Assembly: GCA_039184055.1 (NCBI GenBank)
Contig: JBCDBH010000038.1
Coordinates: 1 to 26,116, forward strand
Length of the DNA: 26,116 bases
Source: JBCDBH01 sp039184055
GTDB taxonomy: Bacteria; Acidobacteriota; Thermoanaerobaculia; Multivoradales; J023
Direction of reading: 5' to 3'
Shown piece after piece: positions 8,601 through 15,862 of the stretch. A program made the position numbers and the translations under genes. How positions within the stretch are numbered: the stretch's first letter is position 1; every line of letters begins with the position of its first letter. The notes beneath the pieces are model-generated. The model was not told where the DNA came from. It saw only the letters and a program-made list of their open reading frames with translations, and did not search any database.

Positions 8601-9301
8601 ACTTGATCGGTACCTACCTACGCTACGAGCTCGACCGCTACCTGCTGGGCCGCAGCGTTGCCCGTGTCGAGGAGCGTCCGCTGGCCACCGTTCATCGACA
8701 GCAGCATGTCTACTACAACAAGGGTTCCCTAGCGATCTACGCCGCTGCCGAGTTGATCGGTCGCGACGCCATGGACGCGGCCCTCGCCGCCTACCTCGAG
8801 CGTTTCGGCGGCGGCGAGCCGCCCTATCCGACCTCGGATGATTTCCTCGAGATCCTGCGCTCCCGAGCCGCTCCCGAGCACCATCGAGCTTTGGAAGATC
8901 TCTTCGAACGCATCACCTTCTTCGACCTGGCCGTCGAGGATGCCTCGTGTGAAGCCCTCGGCTCGGATCGCTACCGAGTCACCCTCGACCTCACCGCGTC
9001 GAAGTCCTACGCCGATGGTGGCGGCGAGCTGACGCCCGCGGTGCTGGACGATGTGTTCGACATCGGTGTGTTCGCCGAACGCCGGGTCTTGCGCAAGATG
9101 AAGCCGGTGACTCTCGAGCTCGAGCGCCGACGGCTCACCGGCGCCACCCGCGTCATGTTCGAAGTCGACCAGCTACCCCTGCGCGCCGGTATCGATCCGT
9201 TTTTCAGGATGGTCGATCGGCGTCCTGAAGACAATGTCGTCGATCTGAGCTGTGAAGGCGAAGCTGATAGCTCGGTCGGGGGCATGGGCTCCGGCACGTG
9301 A
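5645..9301 (+). CDS. ABC permease fused to M1-family metallopeptidase
   Basis: This 1218-residue fusion has two parts. Residues 1 to about 600 hold roughly 12-13 hydrophobic helices in two ABC-2-like sets. Residues from about 620 to the end form a large extracytoplasmic region of the M1 (gluzincin) aminopeptidase type. The zinc site is HEVAHQW (H944, E945, H948) with a third ligand E968 in LSETFAQY. The spacing from H948 to that Glu is 19 residues, not the 18 of classic M1 enzymes. A YYNKG segment at 1023-1027 carries the likely catalytic tyrosine. The usual GxMEN exopeptidase loop is replaced by FAMSLPGLIPYSES (starting at 909), so aminopeptidase specificity may differ. GAGGAGG precedes the start. 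NCBI uses the name ABC transporter permease/M1 family aminopeptidase for this architecture. Confidence 0.95.
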   Translation: MNAWRIFRYEIRRGLTRPSYWLLFALFACLGFAAVQAFAGTFDRFRLVISLGGETLWVNSAYFIALATRMLTALGLPLTAAFFISALHRETGDGSGPLLWTTPLGTWSYWCGRSASALGLNLLLLTGVCVGVWIGTQMPWIDPSLIGEARFSFYAQPFGLTAVRRTLLAGALVGLAVVLTRSAVAGYLAVVALIGAHQATRQLTADLDNRALAAMIDPSGSVAAGLITRTWSTAEKNAQLVPIEGLVATNLAIWLGVSLAVWIVAGLCFRPERQALAPEPGWIRRLSGSLDQLVRHVAIRPVGALVSRLPLWLKATLEGYRSVVTHPMFVLTVLFGLASLAVAAPSVTMLFGTPTWPVTYAVLEVMATVFEPFAVGVTIFFAGHLLWRSRELGLKPLLDATPHGPVLPVLTTVLAMFGVLVTLQATLGATGVLYQRFQDHTRHEWTTYALDLFVLRLADLALWLMLTVFLQLLIQRKAAAYFASATAYLAVRFSPAIGIDHVLLRFGADPGYTFSEVNGIGDFLGGWFLVKGYWFGVAGLLLVLCVLLWPRGTSTDLASTRQRAARRWSTPLRYASTLAGAAVLTFGGLTVYNVHALNDYRSATGAEKDHVHVERTVRPWLERAQPRIASARYTVDLFPRENRAEVRGSLKLTNPHGEPIESLLLRVPQGLELLDVVVGDAAVSEARIAAEPTPIAGPYYRLDLETPIAADATVGFTYRGRWHRRGFANSQPGGGVIDNGSFLFSTSMAVGFGYDPGGELSDPRRRRRFGLPERPPLPSLDAPGVRRNSLTVDADPIPFEVLVTTDADQIALAPGDRIHTSESDGRKTFTYRSAVPMHHLWAVVSGRYAVASEHWRGIDLEIYHQPEHDENIDSMVRGMKRSLEYLTATFGDYPHKALRIVEFPRYSRFAMSLPGLIPYSESIGFIARKRSAEDIDYPFYVTAHEVAHQWFPHEVGPAHAEGMAFLSETFAQYIALRVMEEQFGTNLIGTYLRYELDRYLLGRSVARVEERPLATVHRQQHVYYNKGSLAIYAAAELIGRDAMDAALAAYLERFGGGEPPYPTSDDFLEILRSRAAPEHHRALEDLFERITFFDLAVEDASCEALGSDRYRVTLDLTASKSYADGGGELTPAVLDDVFDIGVFAERRVLRKMKPVTLELERRRLTGATRVMFEVDQLPLRAGIDPFFRMVDRRPEDNVVDLSCEGEADSSVGGMGSGT

Positions 9302-9358
9302 GCAGCCCCGGGACGTGAGCAGCCGTCATGCACTGTCCATCCGGAGAACGAAGCCCGC

Positions 9359-10741
9359 TCATACGGCGGCACCGCGTGCTCCGCCAGTCGCCAGGAGGTC
9401 GGCGTCGACCGGCAAACAGATCCGCACCTCGACGCCGCCTTCCGGCGCATTCATCGCGCGGATCGTGCCGCCATGGACGTCCACGGCGCGTCGCGCGATC
9501 GCCAGCCCCAGGCCGTAGCCGCTGGACGTGCGTCCGCGGATGAAGGGCTCGAAGAGCGAAGCCAGCTGGTCTTCGTCGATGCCGTTGCCCTGGTCCCGGA
9601 CGCGGATCAGGATGGTGTCCGGGTCGTCGCCACTCGACAGAGCGATTTCGATCCGCTTCGACGTCCCCGCATGCTGGAGCGCGTTGCGGACGACGTTTTC
9701 GACCGCGCGGTGCAGGAGCTCGGCGTTGCCACGCATCACCCACTCGTCGCGATCGGACATCGCGAGCACCACGTCGATGCCGACCGCATCGGCTTCGAAG
9801 GTCACGTCGTCGCGGATCACCCGTAGCAGCTCGACGATGTCGAAGTAATCGTCGAGCGACGCGGTACCGCCACCTTCGAGTCGCGACAGGGTCAGCAGCT
9901 CGCCGATCAGACGATCGAGCCGCTCGCAGTCACGCTCGATTTGTTCGAGCGCCTCGTCGACACGGTCGGGCCGGTGTCGCGCCAAGTCAGCGGCGACGCT
10001 CAGTCGGGCGAGCGGGGATCGGATCTCGTGAGAGACGTCGTGGAGCAGCTGGCGCTGCGTCTCGATCGATCGTGCCAGACGACGTGACATGTCCTCGAAG
10101 TGGCGGCCGAGATCACCGATCTCGTCGCCTCGCCGCGTGATGCGAGGGTCCACCTCGACTTCGGTCTGCCCCACCGACAGGGTGTCGAATGCCGTCTTGA
10201 GCTCACCGATCGGCCGGATCCAGGTCACGGTGAGACTGCCCGCGAGCACGATGCCCGCGCCGGCGAAAAGCAGACCGAGCAGCCAGGGATGCTCGAGAAA
10301 CCATCGAATGGCGAGCTGGTCCGACGGTGCGGTCCCTTCGGGAAAGAAGACGATGAATTCCCGACCTTCCGCGCTCGTCACTCTCTTGACCGGCGTCGGC
10401 TCGTTCGAAGTGACCGCGAGCGCGCGCGCCAGCGCGAGCGTTTGAGCATCGACATCACGGCCCAAGAGCTCTTGTCCTTCGTGGTCCACCGCCCAGGCCA
10501 GCTCGGCGCGTTCCGGGCTGAGCTCCCACCGTTCGGCTACCTCCCGAAACGATTCCTCACCGCCATGGCGCAAGGTACTCGCGGCGATCTGCACGCTGAT
10601 CGCCGCGGGTCGTGTTTGGCTGATCGCGGCTCGGGGCAGGAAGCGCACTCGCGAGTCGAGAGCAAACGTGCCGATCAGGGCCACGGTGAGAAGCGTCCAG
10701 GCCAGAAAGTACCCACCGAGGATGCGCCAGAAAAGTCGCAT
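9359..10741 (-). CDS. cpxA: CpxA-like sensor histidine kinase
   Basis: This 460-residue kinase has a membrane helix at about 4-26, a periplasmic loop at about 27-151, a second helix at about 153-175 and a HAMP domain at about 175-230. HisKA carries LLHDVSHEIRSPLARL with phosphoacceptor H238, and the ATPase domain has an N box (RAVENVVRNALQH), G1 (DQGNGID), an F box (FEPFIRG) and G2 (GYGLGLAIA). The HisKA sequence and the ERLDRLIGELLTLSRLE stretch are characteristic of CpxA. The ATG at 10741 overlaps the regulator stop by one base (TGATG); the GTG one codon upstream is less likely. In E. coli CpxA senses envelope and periplasmic protein stress. That role here is inferred from family and from the cognate CpxR-like gene. 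Confidence 0.93.
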   Translation of the reverse strand: MRLFWRILGGYFLAWTLLTVALIGTFALDSRVRFLPRAAISQTRPAAISVQIAASTLRHGGEESFREVAERWELSPERAELAWAVDHEGQELLGRDVDAQTLALARALAVTSNEPTPVKRVTSAEGREFIVFFPEGTAPSDQLAIRWFLEHPWLLGLLFAGAGIVLAGSLTVTWIRPIGELKTAFDTLSVGQTEVEVDPRITRRGDEIGDLGRHFEDMSRRLARSIETQRQLLHDVSHEIRSPLARLSVAADLARHRPDRVDEALEQIERDCERLDRLIGELLTLSRLEGGGTASLDDYFDIVELLRVIRDDVTFEADAVGIDVVLAMSDRDEWVMRGNAELLHRAVENVVRNALQHAGTSKRIEIALSSGDDPDTILIRVRDQGNGIDEDQLASLFEPFIRGRTSSGYGLGLAIARRAVDVHGGTIRAMNAPEGGVEVRICLPVDADLLATGGARGAAV

Positions 10742-11442
10742 CACTCGGGCTCGGCGACGAGCTGGTAGCCGAGACCACGGACGGTTTGGATCGGCGAGCG
10801 ACCATCGGCCAGCTCGCCCAATTTGCCACGCAAATGGCTCAGGTGGACATCGATGCTGCGGTCGTAGCGGGTCAGCTTGCGGCCGAGCGCGCGTGTCGAG
10901 AGCTCCTCTTTCGACACCACGCTGCCGGCGTCACGCACCAGCAGCTCGAGGATGTTGAACTCGGTGCTGGTGAGCTCGAGCGCCGCGCCACGCCAGCGCG
11001 CGGTGCGTGCCGCGGGCTCGACGATGAGCGCGCCGGCGCGTAGCGCAGTGCCGGCTCGGGGGCGACGATCGCCGGTCACGCGTCGCAGGATCGCGCGGAG
11101 ACGGGCCACCAGCTCACGTGGCGTGCATGGCTTGGCGACGTAATCGTCGGCACCGAGCTCGAGACCGACGATGCGATCGACGTCGTCCCCACGGGCGGTC
11201 AGCATCAGCACGGGCACATCGCTCGACCGACGGATCGTGCGCAACGTCTCGACTCCTCCCATGCCCGGCATGGTGACGTCGAGCACGACGATGTCGGTAC
11301 GCGTGCTGGCCATCGCCTCGATTCCGCTCTCACCGTCGTACGCCAGCGTGACATCGAAGCCTTCGCCCTCCAGCACCTCTTGATGGAGCGCACACAGCTC
11401 GATGTCGTCGTCGATGAGAAGGACGCATGGCGAATCCCGCAT
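10741..11442 (-). CDS. cpxR: CpxR-like response regulator
   Basis: This 233-residue OmpR-family regulator has the acidic pocket D11-D13, phosphoacceptor D55 (VVLDVTMPG), LTARGDDVDRIVGLELGADDY and KPCTPRELVARLRAILRR. Its C-terminal winged helix contains LTSTEFNILELLV, SRALGRKLTRYDRSIDVHLSHLR-like sequence and TVRGLGYQLV, which match E. coli CpxR closely (there GKRLTPFDRAIDMHISNLRRKL). It is first in a two-gene operon with the kinase, one base overlapping. The ribosome site before ATG 11442 is weak. Three GTAAA-type boxes lie about 51 bp upstream and suggest autoregulation. The symbol reflects family resemblance, not proven orthology. Confidence 0.94.
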   Translation of the reverse strand: MRDSPCVLLIDDDIELCALHQEVLEGEGFDVTLAYDGESGIEAMASTRTDIVVLDVTMPGMGGVETLRTIRRSSDVPVLMLTARGDDVDRIVGLELGADDYVAKPCTPRELVARLRAILRRVTGDRRPRAGTALRAGALIVEPAARTARWRGAALELTSTEFNILELLVRDAGSVVSKEELSTRALGRKLTRYDRSIDVHLSHLRGKLGELADGRSPIQTVRGLGYQLVAEPE

Positions 11443-11492
11443 GATCCAAGAGTAGAGCCGTTTTGGCTCCTGAGAAAGCCTGTTTCCCCAAC

Positions 11493-11517
11493 GTTACACA
11501 GCTTTACCTTCTTTAAC
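11493..11517. promoter_or_regulatory. Triple CpxR-like box between cpxR-like and esterase genes
   Basis: On the minus strand the sequence reads GTTAA-N5-GTAAA-N5-GTAAC, three boxes exactly 10 bp apart (plus-strand positions 11513-11517, 11503-11507, 11493-11497). This agrees with the E. coli CpxR recognition pattern GTAAA-N5-GTAAA. The array lies 51 bp upstream of the regulator start and 96 bp upstream of the divergent esterase gene, so both could be controlled from it. The remaining part of 11443-11612 shows nothing else I can support. Confidence 0.65.
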
Positions 11518-11612
11518 TCGCTCGTAGCCGCACCTAACGCGGGTCCCACCTAGTCTTCTCTCGGCGTCGCGCTTCGCCGTCACACGATCGAATTCCAACA
11601 TGGAGAGCCGTC

Positions 11613-13268
11613 ATGCCGATTCGCAGTCTGATCGTCTTCTTGTGTCTTACCGTTCCCGCCCTGGTGCAGGCGGAGTCCCTGCTTCCGGCCGATTCACCCG
11701 TCTACGACGTGTCGATCACGGAAGGTATCGTCTACGGTGTCGGTGAAGTCCAGTCGCCCACGCCTGGGCAGAAAGAGCTCCGTCTCGACCTTTACGAGCC
11801 CGTCGGCGCGCAAGCCGCGACCGGAGAGCTCAGTCCGTCTCTTGTCCTGATCCACGGTGGCGGCTTCGTCGGCGGGTCGCGCCAAGAGGGTCTTCTCGTC
11901 AATATCGCCCAGCAGATGGCGGCACGCGGCTGGGTCGTGATCTCGATCGACTACCGCCTCGGGCCGGACGTGCCGGTTCCGTCCGCCCGCATGCAAACCC
12001 TCTTGGAGGTGGCGGCCGCTGGTGTTTCCGACAGCATGCCGGTCTTGGCTCTTGCCCAGGTCGCCGCGGTGGACGACGCGCTGACCGCCGCCGAATGGCT
12101 CATCGCACGGGCCGACACGCTCGGTATCGAGCCCACCCAGATCGGCCTGTTGGGGAGCTCGGCCGGCGCGGTCACGGTCATCCATACCGGATACCTGCTC
12201 GACGACCACGGCATTTCCTTTCCGCCGTTCACTTTTGTGGTCGATCTCTGGGGTGGCAGCATCATTCCCGCCGACAACCGGATCGCGGCGGCACGCTTCT
12301 TGGAGAGCGGTGAGCCACCGCTCTTCGTGGTGCACGGCACCGAGGATCAACAGGTCGACTTCGAGCTCGCCGAACTTCTGGTGGCGCGAGCCGAGGCGCA
12401 GGGCGTGCCCTACGAGTTCTATCCGCTGGTCGGCGTCGGCCACGGCGCCAACATCTTCCAGGTGGAGATCGGACCCGATCTCACCCTTTTCGAGCGCATG
12501 ACGCAGTGGACCCGTTCGGTGGTCCAGGAGCAGCGTGCCGACGCGCCCACCTTTGCCTTCGCAGTCGGAGAAGTCTTGGTCTCCGAAGCGTCGACGGCTT
12601 CCCTCGTCGTTCGGCGACTCGGCTCGTCCGTCGGCACCGTTGGTGTCACGGTCGAGACCCGTCCGGGCTCGGCCACTAGCGGCGCCGACTTCGTACCGGA
12701 CGACGTCGATTTGATATGGCCCGACGGCGACGCCAGCGACCGAACCATCACGGTCGACCTTGTCGACGACGACGTGGTCGAGGCGCCCGAGACCTTTAGC
12801 GTCCATCTCGTCGATCCCACCGGAGGCGCTGGGCTCGTCGCGCCCTCGACCGTCACCGTCATGATTACCGACAACGACCAGGCCGTACCGAGCACCTGTG
12901 TTCGTGATGCCACGACGTCGTGTCTCTTGGGCGAGAGATTCCGCGTCACCGGCACCATGACCGACGGCGATGGCGTGCCATTCTCGTTGCGGGTGATGAA
13001 CCTCGAAGGTCAGCGCGCCGAGACCGACACCACGGTGTACTTCGAGAGCTTCACCACGGGCGTCGTCGAATATGTCTTCAAGATACTCGACGGCTGCGCG
13101 CTCAACGACGCCTATTGGGGCTTCCTCTCCGGCGCCCTGACCAACCAGGAGACGGTGCTTCGGGTCGAAGACACGGTCACGGGTCAGATCCAGATCTACA
13201 CGAATCCCCCTGGGCAATCCGCCACTGGTTTTCAGGACACGAACTACTTCCGTACGTGTGACGGTTAG
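11613..13268 (+). CDS. Secreted alpha/beta-hydrolase esterase with Calx-beta domain
   Basis: This 551-residue exported protein starts with a signal peptide (about 1-20, cleavage near VQA). The hydrolase domain has the oxyanion motif HGGGF (81-85), nucleophile elbow GSSAG with S183, and probable acid D245 (HGTEDQQ) and H277 (GVGHGAN), as in carboxylesterase/acetyl-xylan-esterase-like enzymes. A Calx-beta domain follows from about residue 310 to 425 (AFAVGEVLVSE, GADFVPDD, VDDDVVEAPETFSVHL, VTVMITDNDQ). The C-terminal about 120 residues, beginning CVRDATTSCLLGERFRV and containing VFKILDGCALNDAYWGF, form a Cys-containing beta module that I recognise as recurrent in secreted Acidobacteriota proteins but cannot name. 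GGAG precedes the ATG. It diverges from the cpxR-like gene across the phased boxes, so it may belong to that regulon. Confidence 0.92.
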   Translation: MPIRSLIVFLCLTVPALVQAESLLPADSPVYDVSITEGIVYGVGEVQSPTPGQKELRLDLYEPVGAQAATGELSPSLVLIHGGGFVGGSRQEGLLVNIAQQMAARGWVVISIDYRLGPDVPVPSARMQTLLEVAAAGVSDSMPVLALAQVAAVDDALTAAEWLIARADTLGIEPTQIGLLGSSAGAVTVIHTGYLLDDHGISFPPFTFVVDLWGGSIIPADNRIAAARFLESGEPPLFVVHGTEDQQVDFELAELLVARAEAQGVPYEFYPLVGVGHGANIFQVEIGPDLTLFERMTQWTRSVVQEQRADAPTFAFAVGEVLVSEASTASLVVRRLGSSVGTVGVTVETRPGSATSGADFVPDDVDLIWPDGDASDRTITVDLVDDDVVEAPETFSVHLVDPTGGAGLVAPSTVTVMITDNDQAVPSTCVRDATTSCLLGERFRVTGTMTDGDGVPFSLRVMNLEGQRAETDTTVYFESFTTGVVEYVFKILDGCALNDAYWGFLSGALTNQETVLRVEDTVTGQIQIYTNPPGQSATGFQDTNYFRTCDG

Positions 13269-13448
13269 CCCGCCTTGCTCACCAAACGCCGTAGCGAGGG
13301 GTGGAAACGTGCGTGAGATCTGGGCAGCACAGGGATGAGCGACCGGAGGCGTACCCCAAGGTACGTCGAGGGAGCGAAGAGCGAGCACGCCCAGAGATTG
13401 CATGCGTTTCCGCGCCGTAGCCGGCGGGCTGGTGAGCAAGGCGGGTTA
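13266..13448. repeat. 183-bp imperfect palindrome between convergent genes
   Basis: The outer arms (13266-13284 and 13430-13448) are 19-base inverted repeats with a single G-T type mismatch, and contain the stop codons of both flanking genes. The centre is a CGTACC/GGTACG stem with a CCAA loop (13350-13365). The arms between also match in part, for example GGAAACG and CTGGGC on one side with their complements on the other. Outer arms and central stem share one centre near 13357. It may be a bidirectional terminator structure or an extragenic palindromic or MITE-like element. There is no transposase and no clear T run. Confidence 0.85.
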
Positions 13449-15845
13449 GAACCGGATCTCGACGCGCCGCGCCGCCGTGACGACATGGTGAAAGCCCGCC
13501 GCGCGCGCCTCGGCGGCGACGGCCTGGATCGACTCGCTGGCCCTCGGGTCGTCGAGATCGGTGAGCACCTGGGCGTGTGCCAAGCGCGCCAGGATGGCCG
13601 GGCGGGTCGCACCGACCCGTTCGGTCGCCTCGAGCAAGGTCTCGATGAGCTCGAGCGCTGCTTCGCTCCGACCCTGGGCCGCCAACCACCGCGCTCGTCC
13701 TCGCGCGACGACGATCTGCTCGTCCACACCCATACCGTCGAGTCCGTCCGGCACGTCTCGTAGCCACCTCTCCGCCGCTTCGAGATCGCCGCGCTCGACC
13801 TCGATCTCGGTCAGCACCGCGCTGGCCAGCTGGGCTCCCGAGGCGTTGATCGCGGCATGCGAGGTGATGACGCGGAGCAGGGTTTCGGCCTTGTCGAGCT
13901 CACCGAGATCGCGATACATCTCGGCGAGCCACAGCCGTGGCCGATCGGCGCTTTCCGGGCTATGCCAGCCTTCCCACAGCTCGATCGATGCCTCGAGCTC
14001 GCGCACCGCGCGCTCCCCTTCTCCTCGATCGAGCAAGAGGGCGGCCATTTCGGTTCGGGTCATGTACACGAGTCTTTCGTCTTCGATCGACCGCGCTACC
14101 CCGATCGCCTCGGTGAGACGGGTGGTGGCGAGCTCGAAATCACACCGTGAGCGGGCGAGCTGACCGGCTTTGTAGAGCGCCAGGGTGAAAAGGAAGCGGC
14201 TGCCCACGTGACGGGCGATGTCGACTGCTTCGTCGGCCAAGGTCTGGGCGCGATCGAGATCGCCGGTGGCCCGCATGGTGCCTGCGAGGTTGGCGAGGAT
14301 GCCCGCGGTGAGCACACGATCACCGCTCTGTCGTGCCCGTTCGACCGCGGCGGTGAAATCCGCCACCGACTCCTCGGTACGCATTTGGTAGTAGCGCACG
14401 ATCGCCTGGGCGTTGAGCGCCTCGGCTTCGATGTGGAGATTGCCGAGATCACGGGCGATGTCGAGCGCTTCTTCGAGCTTGGCTTCGGCGCCCGGTTCGT
14501 GGATGGCGCGTTCGTTGCGGGCGATCTTGATCAACGAGCGTGCGATCCCCACCTGATCGCCAGCGGCGCGAAAGATCCCCAGGGCTTCTTCGTAGCTCAT
14601 GCCACAGCCGGTGAGCCCGGCGTCGATCGAATCGCGTCGTCGCACCAAGGCGCTCGCCAGGCGATGCCGATCACCTACCAAGAGTGTACGGGCTTCGCCG
14701 ACCAGCTCGAGCGCATCGTCTCGCTCCCCGAGATGATGCCGGGCTTCGGCTTTCGATAGCAGTGCTTCGGCGACGAGCACCGTCGCGCCGATCGTTTTCG
14801 CCATGGCGAAGGCGGTCTCGGCGGCGTCGCGTTGCAGCTCGAGCTTGCCCGCCGCGCGCGCCGTATCGGCGAGCCATAGATAAAAGCGCGGCTCGCCCGC
14901 AGCCTCGACCGCTTCGAGAATCTCGAGACCGCGATCGGGTCGCCCGAGCGCGGTCTCGGCACGGGCGAGATCGACAGCCAGAGCCGGGTCGTCGGAACGG
15001 AGCTCGTAGAGACCCCGATAGAGGTCACGCGCCGCTTGCCATTCCCGACGCGCTTCCCGATAGCGCGCCTCGATCGCAACTCGTTCTTGGCGTGGCAACG
15101 ACGCCGCGAGCTCTTGCGCGTGCGCGGCGGCATCGAGCGCCTTGCGATCGTGACCGACTTCGGCCCAGCAGCGGGAAAGCGTGGCGTAGACGCCAGCGGC
15201 GCGTGGCGCCAAGGTGGTGACGTCGTCGAGCAGCTCACACGCTTCGGGAAGCTCCAAACGCGCCAATTTGTCGTGGGCCGCCTCATAGAGCTCCAAGACC
15301 TTCGGGTCGCGTGGCCATTGGACATCGCCACCGCGTAGCAGGCCTGGCGTATGGCTCAGATTGGCGAACGCGGCATAGACCACGAGCCCCAACAACGCCG
15401 CCATCGATGCCGCGAGGGTCAACCAGCGAGGAATCATCGAGACGGTGTTCGTGGGCGGAGAGTGGGCGACCGCTCCCGCGTCGTCGAGCGTCGCGACGCG
15501 GATCGGCCCTGAATCCTCGCTCAAGCGGCGTACCGGAGCGAGAAAGCGGTAGCCCCGTCGCGGCAGGGTCTCGATGAACCGTGGCTCTCGCGCGTCGTCG
15601 TCGAGCGCCTTGCGCACCTGGCCGATCGCCACGTTGAGACCGGCTTCCGCATCGACGAAGGTGTCCTCGGGCCACAGCTCGAGCGCCAGCTCTTCACGGG
15701 TCACCAGCTCACCGGCGCGCTCGACGAGCGCCAGGAGGGCACGGGCGGGTTGTGGTTGCAGAGTGCGGAGCTGCCCGGACCGGCGCAGCTCGAGTGAGAC
15801 GGGATCGAGCTCGTAGAGCCCGAAGCAGAGCTTCTCTATCGACAT
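13446..15845 (-). CDS. Winged-helix/TPR transmembrane regulator (CadC/ToxR-like)
   Basis: This 799-residue protein has an N-terminal OmpR-type winged-helix DNA-binding domain (about 1-105; ELVTREELALELWPED, LNVAIGQVRKAL, FIETLPRRGYRFLAPV), a linker, and one membrane helix at about 141-161. About 630 residues of TPR-like helical repeats follow (repeated A..L...G..D.A motifs). The layout matches ToxR/CadC-like one-component regulators that sit in the inner membrane with DNA-binding inside and TPRs outside. The ATG at 15845 follows an AAAGGTCGGG ribosome site. It is transcribed away from the RHS operon, and the shared upstream region carries CTAAA motifs, two of them within 31 bp of this start. 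Control of the RHS operon and itself is inference from that arrangement. Confidence 0.92.
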   Translation of the reverse strand: MSIEKLCFGLYELDPVSLELRRSGQLRTLQPQPARALLALVERAGELVTREELALELWPEDTFVDAEAGLNVAIGQVRKALDDDAREPRFIETLPRRGYRFLAPVRRLSEDSGPIRVATLDDAGAVAHSPPTNTVSMIPRWLTLAASMAALLGLVVYAAFANLSHTPGLLRGGDVQWPRDPKVLELYEAAHDKLARLELPEACELLDDVTTLAPRAAGVYATLSRCWAEVGHDRKALDAAAHAQELAASLPRQERVAIEARYREARREWQAARDLYRGLYELRSDDPALAVDLARAETALGRPDRGLEILEAVEAAGEPRFYLWLADTARAAGKLELQRDAAETAFAMAKTIGATVLVAEALLSKAEARHHLGERDDALELVGEARTLLVGDRHRLASALVRRRDSIDAGLTGCGMSYEEALGIFRAAGDQVGIARSLIKIARNERAIHEPGAEAKLEEALDIARDLGNLHIEAEALNAQAIVRYYQMRTEESVADFTAAVERARQSGDRVLTAGILANLAGTMRATGDLDRAQTLADEAVDIARHVGSRFLFTLALYKAGQLARSRCDFELATTRLTEAIGVARSIEDERLVYMTRTEMAALLLDRGEGERAVRELEASIELWEGWHSPESADRPRLWLAEMYRDLGELDKAETLLRVITSHAAINASGAQLASAVLTEIEVERGDLEAAERWLRDVPDGLDGMGVDEQIVVARGRARWLAAQGRSEAALELIETLLEATERVGATRPAILARLAHAQVLTDLDDPRASESIQAVAAEARAAGFHHVVTAARRVEIRF

Positions 15846-15862
15846 TTCGACCCGACCTTTCT

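Noticed and set aside
9296..9324. 12-base direct repeat ACGTGAGCAGCC, 17 bp apart, at the end of the M1 fusion gene
   Set aside because: Real but minor. It looks like a small local duplication around the stop codon with no regulatory context.
11694..13439. 581-residue minus-strand frame opposite the esterase
   Set aside because: Antisense to a gene with a complete catalytic set and signal peptide; composition is that of a shadow frame.
13335..13763. 142-residue plus-strand frame entering the palindrome
   Set aside because: Antisense to the TPR regulator with Arg/Ala-rich composition; no start signal.
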